A stretch of DNA of 64,000 nucleotides from Mariniphaga sp. (GTDB taxonomy: Bacteria > Bacteroidota > Bacteroidia > Bacteroidales > Prolixibacteraceae): NCBI GenBank assembly GCA_024636975.1, contig JAGXGA010000053.1:140167-204166 (forward strand). Reading direction: 5' to 3'. Positions 27,681-36,749 of this stretch are shown here, piece by piece. A program made the position numbers and the translations under genes. The notes below the pieces were generated by a model that did not search any database, was not told where the DNA came from, and saw only the letters and a program-made list of their open reading frames with translations. How positions within the stretch are numbered: the stretch's first letter is position 1; the number at the start of each line of letters is the position of its first letter.

Positions 27681-28544
27681 ATGAAACATTTAATGTTCTT
27701 TTTCTTAATTCTTCTTTGCGCAAATATTACTTTCGCGCAATCGGGCAAAGTATTCGAATCGCTTGTTTTCGAAAGCATTAAAGTAGACTATCCGGTGGAG
27801 TATTCCATTTACCTGCCGCCTGATTACGACACTTCGCAGAGAAGTTACCCGGTTCTTTATCTTTTGCATGGTTATTCTGATGATGAAACCGGATGGATAC
27901 AGTTTGGGGAAGCCAACCTGATTGCCGACCGTGGTATTGCCAACGGTGATTTCCCTCCCTGTATTATTGTAATGCCCGATGGCAAGGTTTCTTGGTACAT
28001 CAACAGCTACGATGGGAAAGACCCATGGGAGGAAATGTTTATTCAGGAATTCATTCCATATATTGAAAAAGAATACCGCATTCGCAGTAAAAAAGAATTC
28101 AGGGCTATTGCCGGTCTTTCGATGGGGGGCAACGGTGCTTTATTACTATCCATGCGTAATCCGGATTTGTTTTCATCGTGTGTGGCAATGAGTGCCGGTA
28201 CTTTTACTGATGAGGAGATTTTGGAAAACAACCAATACGACAGGTATTTTGGAAATATATACGGACCAAAATCTACAGGTGAAATGGGCGATTACTGGAA
28301 GCAGCACAGTCCCTTGCACCTCGTGGAAAGTGTGGATAAGGAAGAGCTGGAATCCATACGTTTTTATATCGACTGTGGCGATGACGACTTCCTTTATAAA
28401 GGAAATTCAGCGCTACACGTTAAAATGCGTGATCTGGAAATTCCCCATGAATACCGTGTAAGGAATGGAGGCCATGTATGGAGTTATTGGCGCACAGGAT
28501 TGTTTGACGGACTCAAATTTATATCAGAAACGTTTCACCGGTAA
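27681..28544 (+). CDS. Secreted CE1-like esterase
   Basis: 287 aa from the ATG at 27681, which gives a clean signal peptide (ending ITFAQ). A longer frame from 27633 is unlikely. It is an alpha/beta hydrolase of the esterase D/CE1 type. The nucleophile Ser is in GLSMGGNG (about residue 147), an acidic residue is in CGDDDF and the catalytic His is in GGHVWSYW. CE1 enzymes remove feruloyl or acetyl groups from polysaccharides. The sulfatase gene follows 10 bp downstream on the same strand, suggesting joint polysaccharide processing. Confidence 0.85.
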   Translation: MKHLMFFFLILLCANITFAQSGKVFESLVFESIKVDYPVEYSIYLPPDYDTSQRSYPVLYLLHGYSDDETGWIQFGEANLIADRGIANGDFPPCIIVMPDGKVSWYINSYDGKDPWEEMFIQEFIPYIEKEYRIRSKKEFRAIAGLSMGGNGALLLSMRNPDLFSSCVAMSAGTFTDEEILENNQYDRYFGNIYGPKSTGEMGDYWKQHSPLHLVESVDKEELESIRFYIDCGDDDFLYKGNSALHVKMRDLEIPHEYRVRNGGHVWSYWRTGLFDGLKFISETFHR

Positions 28545-28554
28545 AACAGATGCT

Positions 28555-29988
28555 ATGAAGAACCTGATTTCAACAACCGCATTTGCCCTGGTTTTTGCCG
28601 GACTGGCAGGTGCTCAGAATCCGGAACGGCCAAATGTATTGTTCATTGCTGTTGACGATCTGCGGCCTGAACTTGGATGCTATGGCCAGTCGCATATACA
28701 ATCAACCAACATCGACAAGCTGGCTGAATCAGGTGTAACATTTAACCGGGCTTATTGCAATATCCCTGTTTGTGGCGCTTCACGTGCCAGTATCCTGTCG
28801 GGTATCAGACCCAACCGGACACGATTTCTCAATTTTAACTGCCGTCTGGATGAGGATTTGCCAGGGGCAGTGAGTCTGCCTATGCATTTTAAAAACAATG
28901 GCTATACAACCCTGTCGCTGGGGAAAATTTTTCATCACCAGGACGATGGCAAGGGAAGCTGGTCGGAAACGCCCTGGTTTCCACAGGGCGACTGGGCAGG
29001 CTGGCAGGCTTATGTGTCGCCTGAATCAAAAGAACAAATCGACTGGCAGGGCAATGAACACGGTATAAGCGGGCCTTCATTCGAATCGCCCGATGTGCCC
29101 GATCATGTATATCCGGATGGGATGATAGCCCAGGAGGCTTTGCGAAGGTTACGGCAATTCAAAAATACAGATGAGCCGTTCTTTCTTGCCCTGGGATTTT
29201 TAAAGCCCCATCTGCCGTTTAATGCTCCTGAAAAATACTGGGATTTATACGATTTTGAAAAGATTCAGCTACCCGCAAACATGAAGAAACCTAATGGGGC
29301 ACCCAATGAGAGCATGCACAATTTTGGCGAATTGCGTAACTATGAAGATGTTCCTGACCAGGGACCAATGGATGAGGAATTTATGCGGAAGCTGATTCAT
29401 GGGTACTATGCCTGTGTGAGCTATACCGATGCTCAAGTTGGTAAGGTTTTGGCTGAACTGGAGAGGCTTGGAATGGCTGAGAATACAATTGTCATTTTAT
29501 GGGGCGATCACGGCTTTCATCTGGGAGAGCACGATTTATGGTGTAAGCACTGTAACTTTGAAAAAGTATTGCGAACTCCGCTTATCCTGCGTGTACCCGG
29601 TAAACAGCAAAACGTAAAAACCGATGCACTGGTGGAATATGTGGATGTTTATCCGTCGCTTTGTGAACTTGCCGGACTGGAAAAGCCATTTCACCTGCAG
29701 GGGAAGAGTTTTGTCCCGCTTGCAGAAGATCCCGGGCAGCCCTGGAAGGAGGAGGTTTACTGCCGCTGGATCAGAGGTGAAACAGTGGTAACGCAAACTC
29801 ATACCTATACTGAGTGGTTCAGCGACCAGACCGGTAAGGTGTCAGCACGGATGATGTATAACCTGGAGGATGATCCGGAAGAGACGGTTAATGTTTCGGA
29901 ACAACCTGAAAATAAAAAGCTGGTTGAGGCTTTATCAGCTAAACTTAAAAATCACATTATTGAACGGGACAATGTGGTTATCCGTTAA
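28555..29988 (+). CDS. Sulfatase, iduronate-2-sulfatase-like
   Basis: 477 aa from the ATG at 28555, which follows the esterase stop by 10 bp and opens a signal peptide (to about residue 20). The formylglycine motif is C-G-A-S-R at residues 73-77, a Cys-type site that needs a maturase; none is in the window. Metal-site residues lie in AVDDLRPELG and GDHGFHLGEHDLW. The arrangement resembles iduronate-2-sulfatases (family S1). It removes sulfate esters from a polysaccharide in the periplasm. Confidence 0.9.
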   Translation: MKNLISTTAFALVFAGLAGAQNPERPNVLFIAVDDLRPELGCYGQSHIQSTNIDKLAESGVTFNRAYCNIPVCGASRASILSGIRPNRTRFLNFNCRLDEDLPGAVSLPMHFKNNGYTTLSLGKIFHHQDDGKGSWSETPWFPQGDWAGWQAYVSPESKEQIDWQGNEHGISGPSFESPDVPDHVYPDGMIAQEALRRLRQFKNTDEPFFLALGFLKPHLPFNAPEKYWDLYDFEKIQLPANMKKPNGAPNESMHNFGELRNYEDVPDQGPMDEEFMRKLIHGYYACVSYTDAQVGKVLAELERLGMAENTIVILWGDHGFHLGEHDLWCKHCNFEKVLRTPLILRVPGKQQNVKTDALVEYVDVYPSLCELAGLEKPFHLQGKSFVPLAEDPGQPWKEEVYCRWIRGETVVTQTHTYTEWFSDQTGKVSARMMYNLEDDPEETVNVSEQPENKKLVEALSAKLKNHIIERDNVVIR

Positions 29989-30023
29989 AATTTAGTGGGA
30001 TCTTTCCTGATGGTAAAAGAGCC

Positions 30024-31667
30024 TCATTTAATTTTTTTTGCCTCGTGTTCACCGTTTTGATAAGCGATGAGTTTAATAACTTCTTCAGCTTCATTAAGGT
30101 AAAAAACTATCTCAATAGGAAAGTTTTTTGAGAAGAAGCGGTTTCGGTCATAAGGTAGAATATTGAATTTTTCCTGATCACCCAACCGGGCAAACATTTT
30201 ATCTCCTTCCCGATGTACTACGATATGCAGGTCAGGTTTGAGTTCATAGGTGCCTGTACAGTTATCCAGAATGGAAAGAGGCAAGGAAATTTCTTCCCTG
30301 ATACTTGCTGTTTTAGCTGTTTTTTTCCAGGCAGGATGAGCATATCCGGTACCTTTTTCTGTAAATACAGTAACTTCTTCCTTTTCATTGGTTTCAAATG
30401 CATATTCAGTTAGCTGCCCTTTAACGTAGAACTGGTTCTTTTCGAAAGGAATTAACCTGAAGCGGCTGCCTGAAGGATGTACATAAAAAAGGCTGTCGTT
30501 TTCCACGATAATGGTTCTGGATTCTTCTCCTTCCGATTCATAAACTCCTTCAAACTTTTTTAGCTCAGATTTATCAAGCGACATTTCTTTCCATGCAAAT
30601 GGTTTGCCTGCGGCAACAGCTGCAAGTTTGAGAGCCGGAAGCTGTGGAGATACACCCATACCATTTGAAAGAACAGCTACAAATATTTTTTCTTCGGGGA
30701 GGTAAATTGAAGCCGATTGAAATCCGTTAATACCACCTCCGTGCTCAATGGAAGGCGATCCATGTACATTTCCAAGAAACCAGCCGTAGCCATATCCAGT
30801 TGGATCACCATTTTTTAAGTTGTAGCTGGAATGGGCTTTTTTCCTGCTTTCAGTACTGATAACCTTGCCATTCATGACCGCAGTGTACCATTTAAGCAGG
30901 TCATCAACAGTCGACATCAGTGAACCGGCAGCATAGGGTTGTGTCATGCTGAGATAATCTGCGTTCTCAAAACCATTCTTTGTCCGCTGATAGCCTGAAG
31001 CCCTGTTTTTAAGAATTTCGGATGAATTGTCATAGAAAGAATTTTCCATTCCCAGGGGTGCAAAAATTTCTTCTTCAATGTACTGTGGATATGGTTTTCC
31101 TGAAACCGATTCTATGATGTATCCAAGCATAAAATAAGCGGAATTGTTGTAAAGGAACTTTTCGCCCGGAGCAAAATCCATGGGTTCATTTTTAAAGTAT
31201 TCCACCATTTCACCGGGAGTAAAATCTTTTTTACGCATTTCTGCATCCCAGGTTTTCATACTTGTGTAGCTTTTAATTCCCGAAGTGTGTGTTAGCAGGT
31301 GTTCAATGGTAATTGTATGCCCATGGGTTGGATAATCTTTTATATATTCGGTAACATCGTCATTAAGTGATAGTTTACCTTCTTCTGCCAGCTTTAAGAT
31401 TGCGGCTGCTGTAAATTGTTTTGTAATGGAGCCGATGCGGAAAATGTGCTCAGGCTTCAGTTGAACACCAAGTTCAAGATTGGCATGACCAAAAGCTTTT
31501 CGGTAAAGCACATCATCGTTTTTAGCTACAAGTATTGCAAAGCCGGGGCTGTTGTCGAAGTTGTATTCACTGAAGATTTCGTCAAATTGTTTTTCGACAG
31601 ACTGACTGTATGCAGACTCAAAGAAGTAAACAGTCAGCAGGAATGGGATAAGGAGCAGTTTTTTCAT
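30024..31667 (-). CDS. Exported serine hydrolase, class-C beta-lactamase-like
   Basis: 547 aa with a signal peptide (to about residue 21). The beta-lactamase/penicillin-binding fold covers about residues 25-360. The SxxK motif is S80-I-T-K83 in RIGSITKQFT, the YxN motif is in FLYNNSAYF, and IEHGGGING stands for the KTG/HxG motif. Residues 370-547 form two small beta-rich repeats, as in many Bacteroidota D-aminopeptidase or esterase-like members. Substrate is unknown. It is convergent with the sulfatase gene. Confidence 0.87.
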   Translation of the reverse strand: MKKLLLIPFLLTVYFFESAYSQSVEKQFDEIFSEYNFDNSPGFAILVAKNDDVLYRKAFGHANLELGVQLKPEHIFRIGSITKQFTAAAILKLAEEGKLSLNDDVTEYIKDYPTHGHTITIEHLLTHTSGIKSYTSMKTWDAEMRKKDFTPGEMVEYFKNEPMDFAPGEKFLYNNSAYFMLGYIIESVSGKPYPQYIEEEIFAPLGMENSFYDNSSEILKNRASGYQRTKNGFENADYLSMTQPYAAGSLMSTVDDLLKWYTAVMNGKVISTESRKKAHSSYNLKNGDPTGYGYGWFLGNVHGSPSIEHGGGINGFQSASIYLPEEKIFVAVLSNGMGVSPQLPALKLAAVAAGKPFAWKEMSLDKSELKKFEGVYESEGEESRTIIVENDSLFYVHPSGSRFRLIPFEKNQFYVKGQLTEYAFETNEKEEVTVFTEKGTGYAHPAWKKTAKTASIREEISLPLSILDNCTGTYELKPDLHIVVHREGDKMFARLGDQEKFNILPYDRNRFFSKNFPIEIVFYLNEAEEVIKLIAYQNGEHEAKKIK

Positions 31668-31789
31668 ATCCTTTTAATTAAAATTTAGAATAAAATTTAT
31701 CGTTTTTCAACTTTATCCTGTTTGACTAATGAATAGGAAGTTTTGTTGCAATAATAAATGCTTTTTATGTGATTTTAAAAGAGAGTTTT

Positions 31790-32260
31790 CTATTGCTCAT
31801 CGGTTTGGGCGTTAATCCTTTGTTGAAATATTTTATTAATAGAGAAAGCATTTCCATGTCCCGGGTAAATCATTACGGCCCCTCTTTCAGACAGGTAAAG
31901 CCAGTTTTGTTTTATTTTTTTGATGTCTTCAGCAAATATTGGCAGTCCGGGGGAAGATCTGAAAGGAAACTCATTATGTGCCATGCAGCCAACACAAGCC
32001 TCCCCCGATTCCAGCAACACGCTTACCGAACCTGAAGTGTGGCGGGGTGTGTAAATTATCTGACCGCCGGAAATGTATTTATCAATGGAATAATCATTAT
32101 CCGTCAGAATTATATCGGGTTTAAGCATAGGTATCTTCTTTTGCATAAAAAAGGGTTTTAAGATAGAGCGCGTGGACATACCCCAGGGTGATAATCCCGG
32201 TGGCCAGTTAAAAAGACCTTCCTCAAGTCTGCAGTACTCCCTTTTTTTTATGGCGAACTA
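31790..32260 (-). pseudogene. Truncated MBL-fold metallo-hydrolase
   Basis: A 129-codon frame (ATG at 32179) and about 27 further open codons upstream, reaching a TAG near 32267, look like the second half of a metallo-beta-lactamase-fold protein: YTPRHTSGSVSVLL, a central acidic turn and VMIYPGHGNAF. The N-terminal half with the HxHxDH zinc motif is missing, and no sequence for it is seen further upstream. It is a decayed fragment. The region up to 32470 holds nothing else clear. Confidence 0.65.
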
Positions 32261-32470
32261 CTGCATTGTATTTTGCTCAATTCAATAATTAGTTCTGCTG
32301 ATGAACTGCTCTGATGCACTCTTCCCGGTTATGTCTGTTTAATTGGACTAGTGAGCACGTCGAGTTCAAAAGTTTATAATGTAATAAGTTACGAATAAAT
32401 TTTGATGTTTTTAATTTGATGGATTTTTTTGCACTGCTGCATGTCAAAATCAATGAAATTCATAACAATA

Positions 32471-32503
32471 AAAACCATCCGCTCAAAATACGGATGGTTT
32501 TTT
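32471..32503. terminator. Terminator of the first TonB_C-TPR gene
   Basis: AAAACCATCCG (32471-32481) pairs with CGGATGGTTTT (32491-32501) around nine bases, with T-rich flanks in both directions. It lies 45 bp past the stop of the minus-strand gene. Confidence 0.8.
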
Positions 32504-32547
32504 TAATTGACGATAATTGAAGCTACACTTGTCCTTTTAGTGCTGCT

Positions 32548-33258
32548 TTATTCCATTAGTACACGGAGCATTTCATCATATTCCTTTGAATTGTCAGGTG
32601 TTATTGCCATATTCTCTATTTCAATACTTGTACCGTTCCTTTTTGCGAGGACCATTAACCTGTCCCAATCCCGATTGGCACCATTTTTATCGCCCAATTT
32701 GAATTTGCATAAACCGCGTGCTGCAAGCAACGTCTCATCGTTGGGAAGAAGCCTTATTCCTTTATCATAGAAATAAATAGCTTTACGTGGTTTGTTTTTT
32801 GAGTACATCAGTTTATTTCCTTTTTCAAGGTAGTCTTTAGCATCTGCGATTATAAATTGTATTGGGTCAATAAAGAAATTAATTGAAACTTCCTGTCTCA
32901 TTTCAACTGGTTTGCCTTCCAATATTCCAGGGTTCCATTTACCGCTTGTCATCCGCAATACCCGATAAAGCTCTTTATCAATTTCCGGACTTAAACTGTT
33001 TAATACTTTAAATTTAGTTAACCGTCCTTTAGGTGTAACTGTAAACTGAATAACCTCAGTTCCTTGTATTCTTCGTTCAACTGAAATTTCAGGATAATTG
33101 ACATTTTTTCTGAGAAAATCATCGATATTTTGTTCAGGATAATCGGAGCTAACCATGTTTAAACAGGGCATTTGAACTTGATCGTCCTTCATTTCCCGAA
33201 CTTGTCCAAAAGAATTTATCGCTAATAAAATACCGGCTAAATACATTAAATTTTTCAT
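32548..33258 (-). CDS. Secreted TonB_C-domain protein with TPR tail (copy 1)
   Basis: 236 aa from the ATG at 33258, which gives a signal peptide ending INSFGQ. A start at 33324 would add 22 residues ahead of it. Residues about 55-135 form a TonB C-terminal domain (IQGTEVIQFTVTPKGRLT, ...NSLSPEIDKEL...). Residues 145-215 hold TPR-like helices (AIYFYDKGIRLLPNDETLL). There is no Pro-rich linker or uncleaved anchor, so it is not a usual TonB. It follows the AraC-type regulator 1 by about 200 bp and is a paralogue of 35850-36557. Likely a periplasmic partner of that regulator. Confidence 0.82.
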   Translation of the reverse strand: MKNLMYLAGILLAINSFGQVREMKDDQVQMPCLNMVSSDYPEQNIDDFLRKNVNYPEISVERRIQGTEVIQFTVTPKGRLTKFKVLNSLSPEIDKELYRVLRMTSGKWNPGILEGKPVEMRQEVSINFFIDPIQFIIADAKDYLEKGNKLMYSKNKPRKAIYFYDKGIRLLPNDETLLAARGLCKFKLGDKNGANRDWDRLMVLAKRNGTSIEIENMAITPDNSKEYDEMLRVLME

Positions 33259-33313
33259 GACATTTGTTTTTAAATTTGATCTTAAATTCATAATGTCAAG
33301 TTCCGGTAAAACA

Positions 33314-33353
33314 TGTTGCAGCACTAATCAAGCTGGTTGCGAATGATGTTAAA
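33314..33353 (-). promoter_or_regulatory. Direct-repeat candidate operator upstream of TonB_C-TPR copy 1
   Basis: TGTTGCA (33314-33320) and GGTTGCG (33335-33341) are exactly 21 bp apart, with TGTTAAA at 33347-33353. It is a degenerate counterpart of the TGTTGAA repeats upstream of copy 2 (36626-36737). Confidence 0.35.
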
Positions 33354-33455
33354 TTTGTGTATGGGAATAAAATTCTTGTAGACAGAATGTAATTATTGTT
33401 GTGACGTGTGTTGCAGAGTGGAAAATTCGGGAGTCAATGAATACTTAATATTTTC

Positions 33456-35588
33456 CTATTCAATCACCTCCAACTCTCGTAATAACTCGCCAACTTTTTC
33501 GTGCTCTTTTTGGTATTTGGTTTCAACATCTTTTAAAACTTCAGCAAATTCGGGTTCGTTGCGGATATTGTCAAGCATCGGACTGTATTTTAAACGGGTT
33601 ACCAACCACACATCATTATTATTCCGTTTTTTTAGTTGAACCAGATATTCAATTGCCTTGTCTTTTTGATTCAATGTGGAATAGATACAGGCTAAACTGA
33701 AATGGGTTTCATAATTCTGTGCAGCCCTCCGGTTAAGTTCAATTTCTTTCTGAATTTCCAGAATCGACTTGTTAAAATAACTTTTTGCTTTTTCATTTTC
33801 ACCCTTAACTAAATAAATGTAACCGGCTTCATAAACGAGTTGGTATGGAAATTCACTTTCATCAAAGAATTGTAAAATCTCATTGAAATAGTTGATGGCT
33901 TTATTATAATCTTTTGAATAAAAATAAAATTGAAAAAGGTCATACAACAAATAAGCATTTTTGTTACTGGAAAATGAATTGGATTTTATAACATATTTAC
34001 GGCTGGCATCGAAATTCCCCGAATGCAATTCCGACCTCCACAATCTCCTGAAAAAATAGGCAGAATCGTTATCAAAATTCAGAATTTCAAGTGCAACTTT
34101 TTGCGAGACTTCAGGAAATCCTATAGCATCTAAATCTATATTAAGCGATTGTAATGTGTTTGGAACAATTTTTATTTCCTTGGGTTTGGTTTTTTTATAC
34201 CTGTAAAAATTCTCAATTGCGTGATAATGATCATTCATTGCACCTGTTCTCCAAAAATTTAGCCTGTATTTTTCCCAGTCTGGAATATTCTCTTTGCTCA
34301 ATTTTTCAGATTTATCGTCGTATTCATTGGCCTTTGTAAAATCGCCCTTATGTATGTAGTAATTTTTAAGCAGGTTGTATGCCCAGCCAATTTTTTCATC
34401 GTAATGAATTGCCTTTTGCGCCATTACCAGGCCCGAGTCCATGTATTGTTCTGATAAATTAATAATATGCACAGACGATAATATATCCATATAAATATGT
34501 CCCAAACGTACATAGGCTTCGGCAAAAGTTGAGTCCAGTTGAATAGCATCTTCAAAATTCAATTTTGCCTTTTGAATTAATGCCATTTGTTCACTGTTTC
34601 CAAAACTGACATTTAATGCGGACAGATGCAGATACTCTACTCCCAATAAAAATTTGTTGTATGCAGCCAGGTTTTTGGTTGGTATTTGTTCAATTTCTTC
34701 AATTTCTTCTACCGAGAGATTTGCTTTTAACTTGTTTACCACAGCATAGGCAACTTCTTTTCGTAATTCAAAATAATTTGAAAGTGAAAGATTTCTGTTT
34801 TCGCGCAAAATTACTTTGCCCGATTTAGTTTCAAGAAGTTCAAACCACACCGTTGTATTTCCATTGCTTGTTTCTCCTTTTGCACTGAGAATAAAATCGG
34901 CTTTTGTTTTTTTTGCAATTTCCAGTGCGCTTAAACCGGAATTCTTATACTGATCCATAAATGCGTCCGGAACCACTTCAATATCTTTTACCGAAAAAAG
35001 GACGTCCAGAATATCTTCACGCAGACCATTGATAATATAACTTTTTTCCGCTGAGGGACTTAAATCTTCGAAGTACAAAATTGCAATGGTTTTGCCCTGC
35101 TTTTTGGGAGAATTGATTTTCGGCCAGAAGATAATAAAGAAAACATTGGTAAGTAAGATGAAAACAATTGACCAGACAATTATATCACTTTTGTCCAGTT
35201 TCCCGATTTGAAACCTTTTAACGGGCGTTTCATGAACTTCAATCGCTTCTTCATGATTTTCAGAGTCTCCCGGGGTATAACCAAATTGTTCTCTGAAGCA
35301 TTTGATAAAATAGGAGGTACTTCCAAATCCAACTTTATAGGTAATTTCGGAAACGGTAAATGAAGTTTCCTGCAGAAGTTCTTTTGCTTTTTTTAAACGA
35401 ACCTGACGAATATACTGGCTGGCTGAAATATTTAAGGCTTCCCCTATTTTCCGGTGAAGATTGGAGCGGCTCATTCCCAATTCTCCCGCCATTTCGGAAA
35501 CACCGAATTGTTCGTTATCGAGGTTGGCTTCCATAATTTCGGTAAGCCGGTTTAAAAACTCTTGCTGCGCTTTAGAACTATCAGGCAT
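33456..35588 (-). CDS. Membrane AraC-type regulator with TolB-like and TPR domains (copy 1)
   Basis: 710 aa. A two-HTH AraC domain is at residues about 12-110, including FGVSEMAGELGMSRSNLHRK and VGFGSTSYFIKCFREQFGYTPG. One transmembrane helix lies at about 133-154. A TolB/FlgO-like domain follows (about 165-290, AILYFEDLSP...YIINGLREDI), then TPRs to the C-terminus. DNA binding inside and a sensor outside recall CadC/ToxR, but with an AraC head. It is transcribed toward the TonB_C-TPR gene. The ligand is unknown. Confidence 0.88.
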   Translation of the reverse strand: MPDSSKAQQEFLNRLTEIMEANLDNEQFGVSEMAGELGMSRSNLHRKIGEALNISASQYIRQVRLKKAKELLQETSFTVSEITYKVGFGSTSYFIKCFREQFGYTPGDSENHEEAIEVHETPVKRFQIGKLDKSDIIVWSIVFILLTNVFFIIFWPKINSPKKQGKTIAILYFEDLSPSAEKSYIINGLREDILDVLFSVKDIEVVPDAFMDQYKNSGLSALEIAKKTKADFILSAKGETSNGNTTVWFELLETKSGKVILRENRNLSLSNYFELRKEVAYAVVNKLKANLSVEEIEEIEQIPTKNLAAYNKFLLGVEYLHLSALNVSFGNSEQMALIQKAKLNFEDAIQLDSTFAEAYVRLGHIYMDILSSVHIINLSEQYMDSGLVMAQKAIHYDEKIGWAYNLLKNYYIHKGDFTKANEYDDKSEKLSKENIPDWEKYRLNFWRTGAMNDHYHAIENFYRYKKTKPKEIKIVPNTLQSLNIDLDAIGFPEVSQKVALEILNFDNDSAYFFRRLWRSELHSGNFDASRKYVIKSNSFSSNKNAYLLYDLFQFYFYSKDYNKAINYFNEILQFFDESEFPYQLVYEAGYIYLVKGENEKAKSYFNKSILEIQKEIELNRRAAQNYETHFSLACIYSTLNQKDKAIEYLVQLKKRNNNDVWLVTRLKYSPMLDNIRNEPEFAEVLKDVETKYQKEHEKVGELLRELEVIE

Positions 35589-35772
35589 TTAGTCATTTTC
35601 TCCTTTAAATTCTCAAATAAGTTAAGGAAAAATAATGATTTACACGATATTAAGGATGTGCATTTATGTAAATGAACTTTTTTAAAATGAAATTATGCCC
35701 GTGGTTTAATTTTCAATCCTGGGAATTTAAACCCGCGGTTTGCTGATGATATAATAGTCCAGGGCAATTAAA

Positions 35773-35804
35773 AAAAGCCATCCGGCACGTGCCGGATGGC
35801 TTTT
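35773..35804. terminator. Perfect palindromic terminator after TonB_C-TPR copy 2
   Basis: A 32-base perfect palindrome centred on GGCAC/GTGCC, with AAAAGCCATCC arms and T-rich flanks. It terminates the minus-strand gene at 35850 and probably insulates the copy-1 regulator. Confidence 0.8.
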
Positions 35805-35849
35805 CATTAATTCAAGACATTAAACTAAAACTGATACACATTTCTACTA

Positions 35850-36557
35850 TTAATCCTGACTTGCTATTTTCTTTTTCATCACCTTGTAACCTGGAGAACC
35901 CTGAAATTTATCGGCCAGTTCTTCCAGTTCCGGAAATTCATTGTTTCTTTTGGCTAAAATTTTCAGCCTGTCCCAGTCGTGGTTGGCACCGGTTTCGTCG
36001 CCCAGTTTGTATTTGCATAATCCGCGCACTGCCAGCAGGGTTTTTTCATTTGGCAGGAAATTGATGCCCCGGTTGAAATGTTTCAGGGCTTTTTCAGGCT
36101 GGTCTTTTATAAAGAGCGCCTGGTTTCCTTTTTGCAAATGTTTATTTGCCAATTCAACAAAATTAGTTGCCGGGTTATTTTTAAAAACCACCGACACTTC
36201 TTTTTTCATAGCCACAGGTTTTCCTTCAACAGTTCCGGGAGCCCACTTTCCATTGGTGACTTCCAGAATCCTGATGACTTCCTGGCCAATTTCAGGTGAT
36301 ACACTATTTAAAACCTTAAAATCTGTGATCTGCCCATCGGTAGTAACTGTAAACTGAACGACTTCGGTTCCCTGTAAACCTGCCTTTTTTGATTTTGCCG
36401 GAAATTCAAAAGCATGTTCAAGAAAATCGTTGGCAGAATAAAATATTTCACTTTGAAATATAGGTGCTGTAACCTTAATTTCATTTAACTTTTGTTCTTG
36501 TCCGAAAGCAACAACTGCTGTCAACGTCATTGCGAAGAAAATTACACTTGTTTTCAT
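35850..36557 (-). CDS. Secreted TonB_C-domain protein with TPR tail (copy 2)
   Basis: 235 aa from the ATG at 36557, with a signal peptide ending VVAFGQ; an ATG at 36584 is possible. The TonB_C domain covers about residues 50-135 (LQGTEVVQFTVTTDGQIT, NSVSPEIGQEVIR). A TPR-like part follows at 140-215 (ALKHFNRGINFLPNEKTLLAVRG). It is clearly paralogous to copy 1, with the same order, length and terminator style. It lies downstream of AraC-type regulator 2, separated by a region dense in TGTTGAA direct repeats. Confidence 0.83.
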   Translation of the reverse strand: MKTSVIFFAMTLTAVVAFGQEQKLNEIKVTAPIFQSEIFYSANDFLEHAFEFPAKSKKAGLQGTEVVQFTVTTDGQITDFKVLNSVSPEIGQEVIRILEVTNGKWAPGTVEGKPVAMKKEVSVVFKNNPATNFVELANKHLQKGNQALFIKDQPEKALKHFNRGINFLPNEKTLLAVRGLCKYKLGDETGANHDWDRLKILAKRNNEFPELEELADKFQGSPGYKVMKKKIASQD

Positions 36558-36625
36558 AACACTATTTTTTAAAGGATTTGACATTTTTTATCTTTAAATC
36601 GTCAGTGTAAATTTCCGGCAAACGG

Positions 36626-36737
36626 TGTTGAAGAACCAACCAACTATGTTGAAATCGTTTTAAAGTTTGAAGGGGTGAGCTTTAACTAATGTTGAAAGGG
36701 TTTAATTTATGTTGAAAAACGGGTTGAATGTGTTGAA
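36626..36737 (-). promoter_or_regulatory. TGTTGAA direct repeats at about 21-bp spacing
   Basis: TGTTGAA occurs at 36626, 36647, 36690, 36710 and 36731, with an extra GTTGAA at 36723. Spacings are 21, 43, 20 and 21 bp, i.e. two or four helical turns. The same motif and spacing occur upstream of the T9SS gene (41911 and 41932). AraC-family proteins typically bind direct repeats on one DNA face, so these are candidate sites for the neighbouring regulator. Confidence 0.5.
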
Positions 36738-36749
36738 TGAAGGGAAAAA

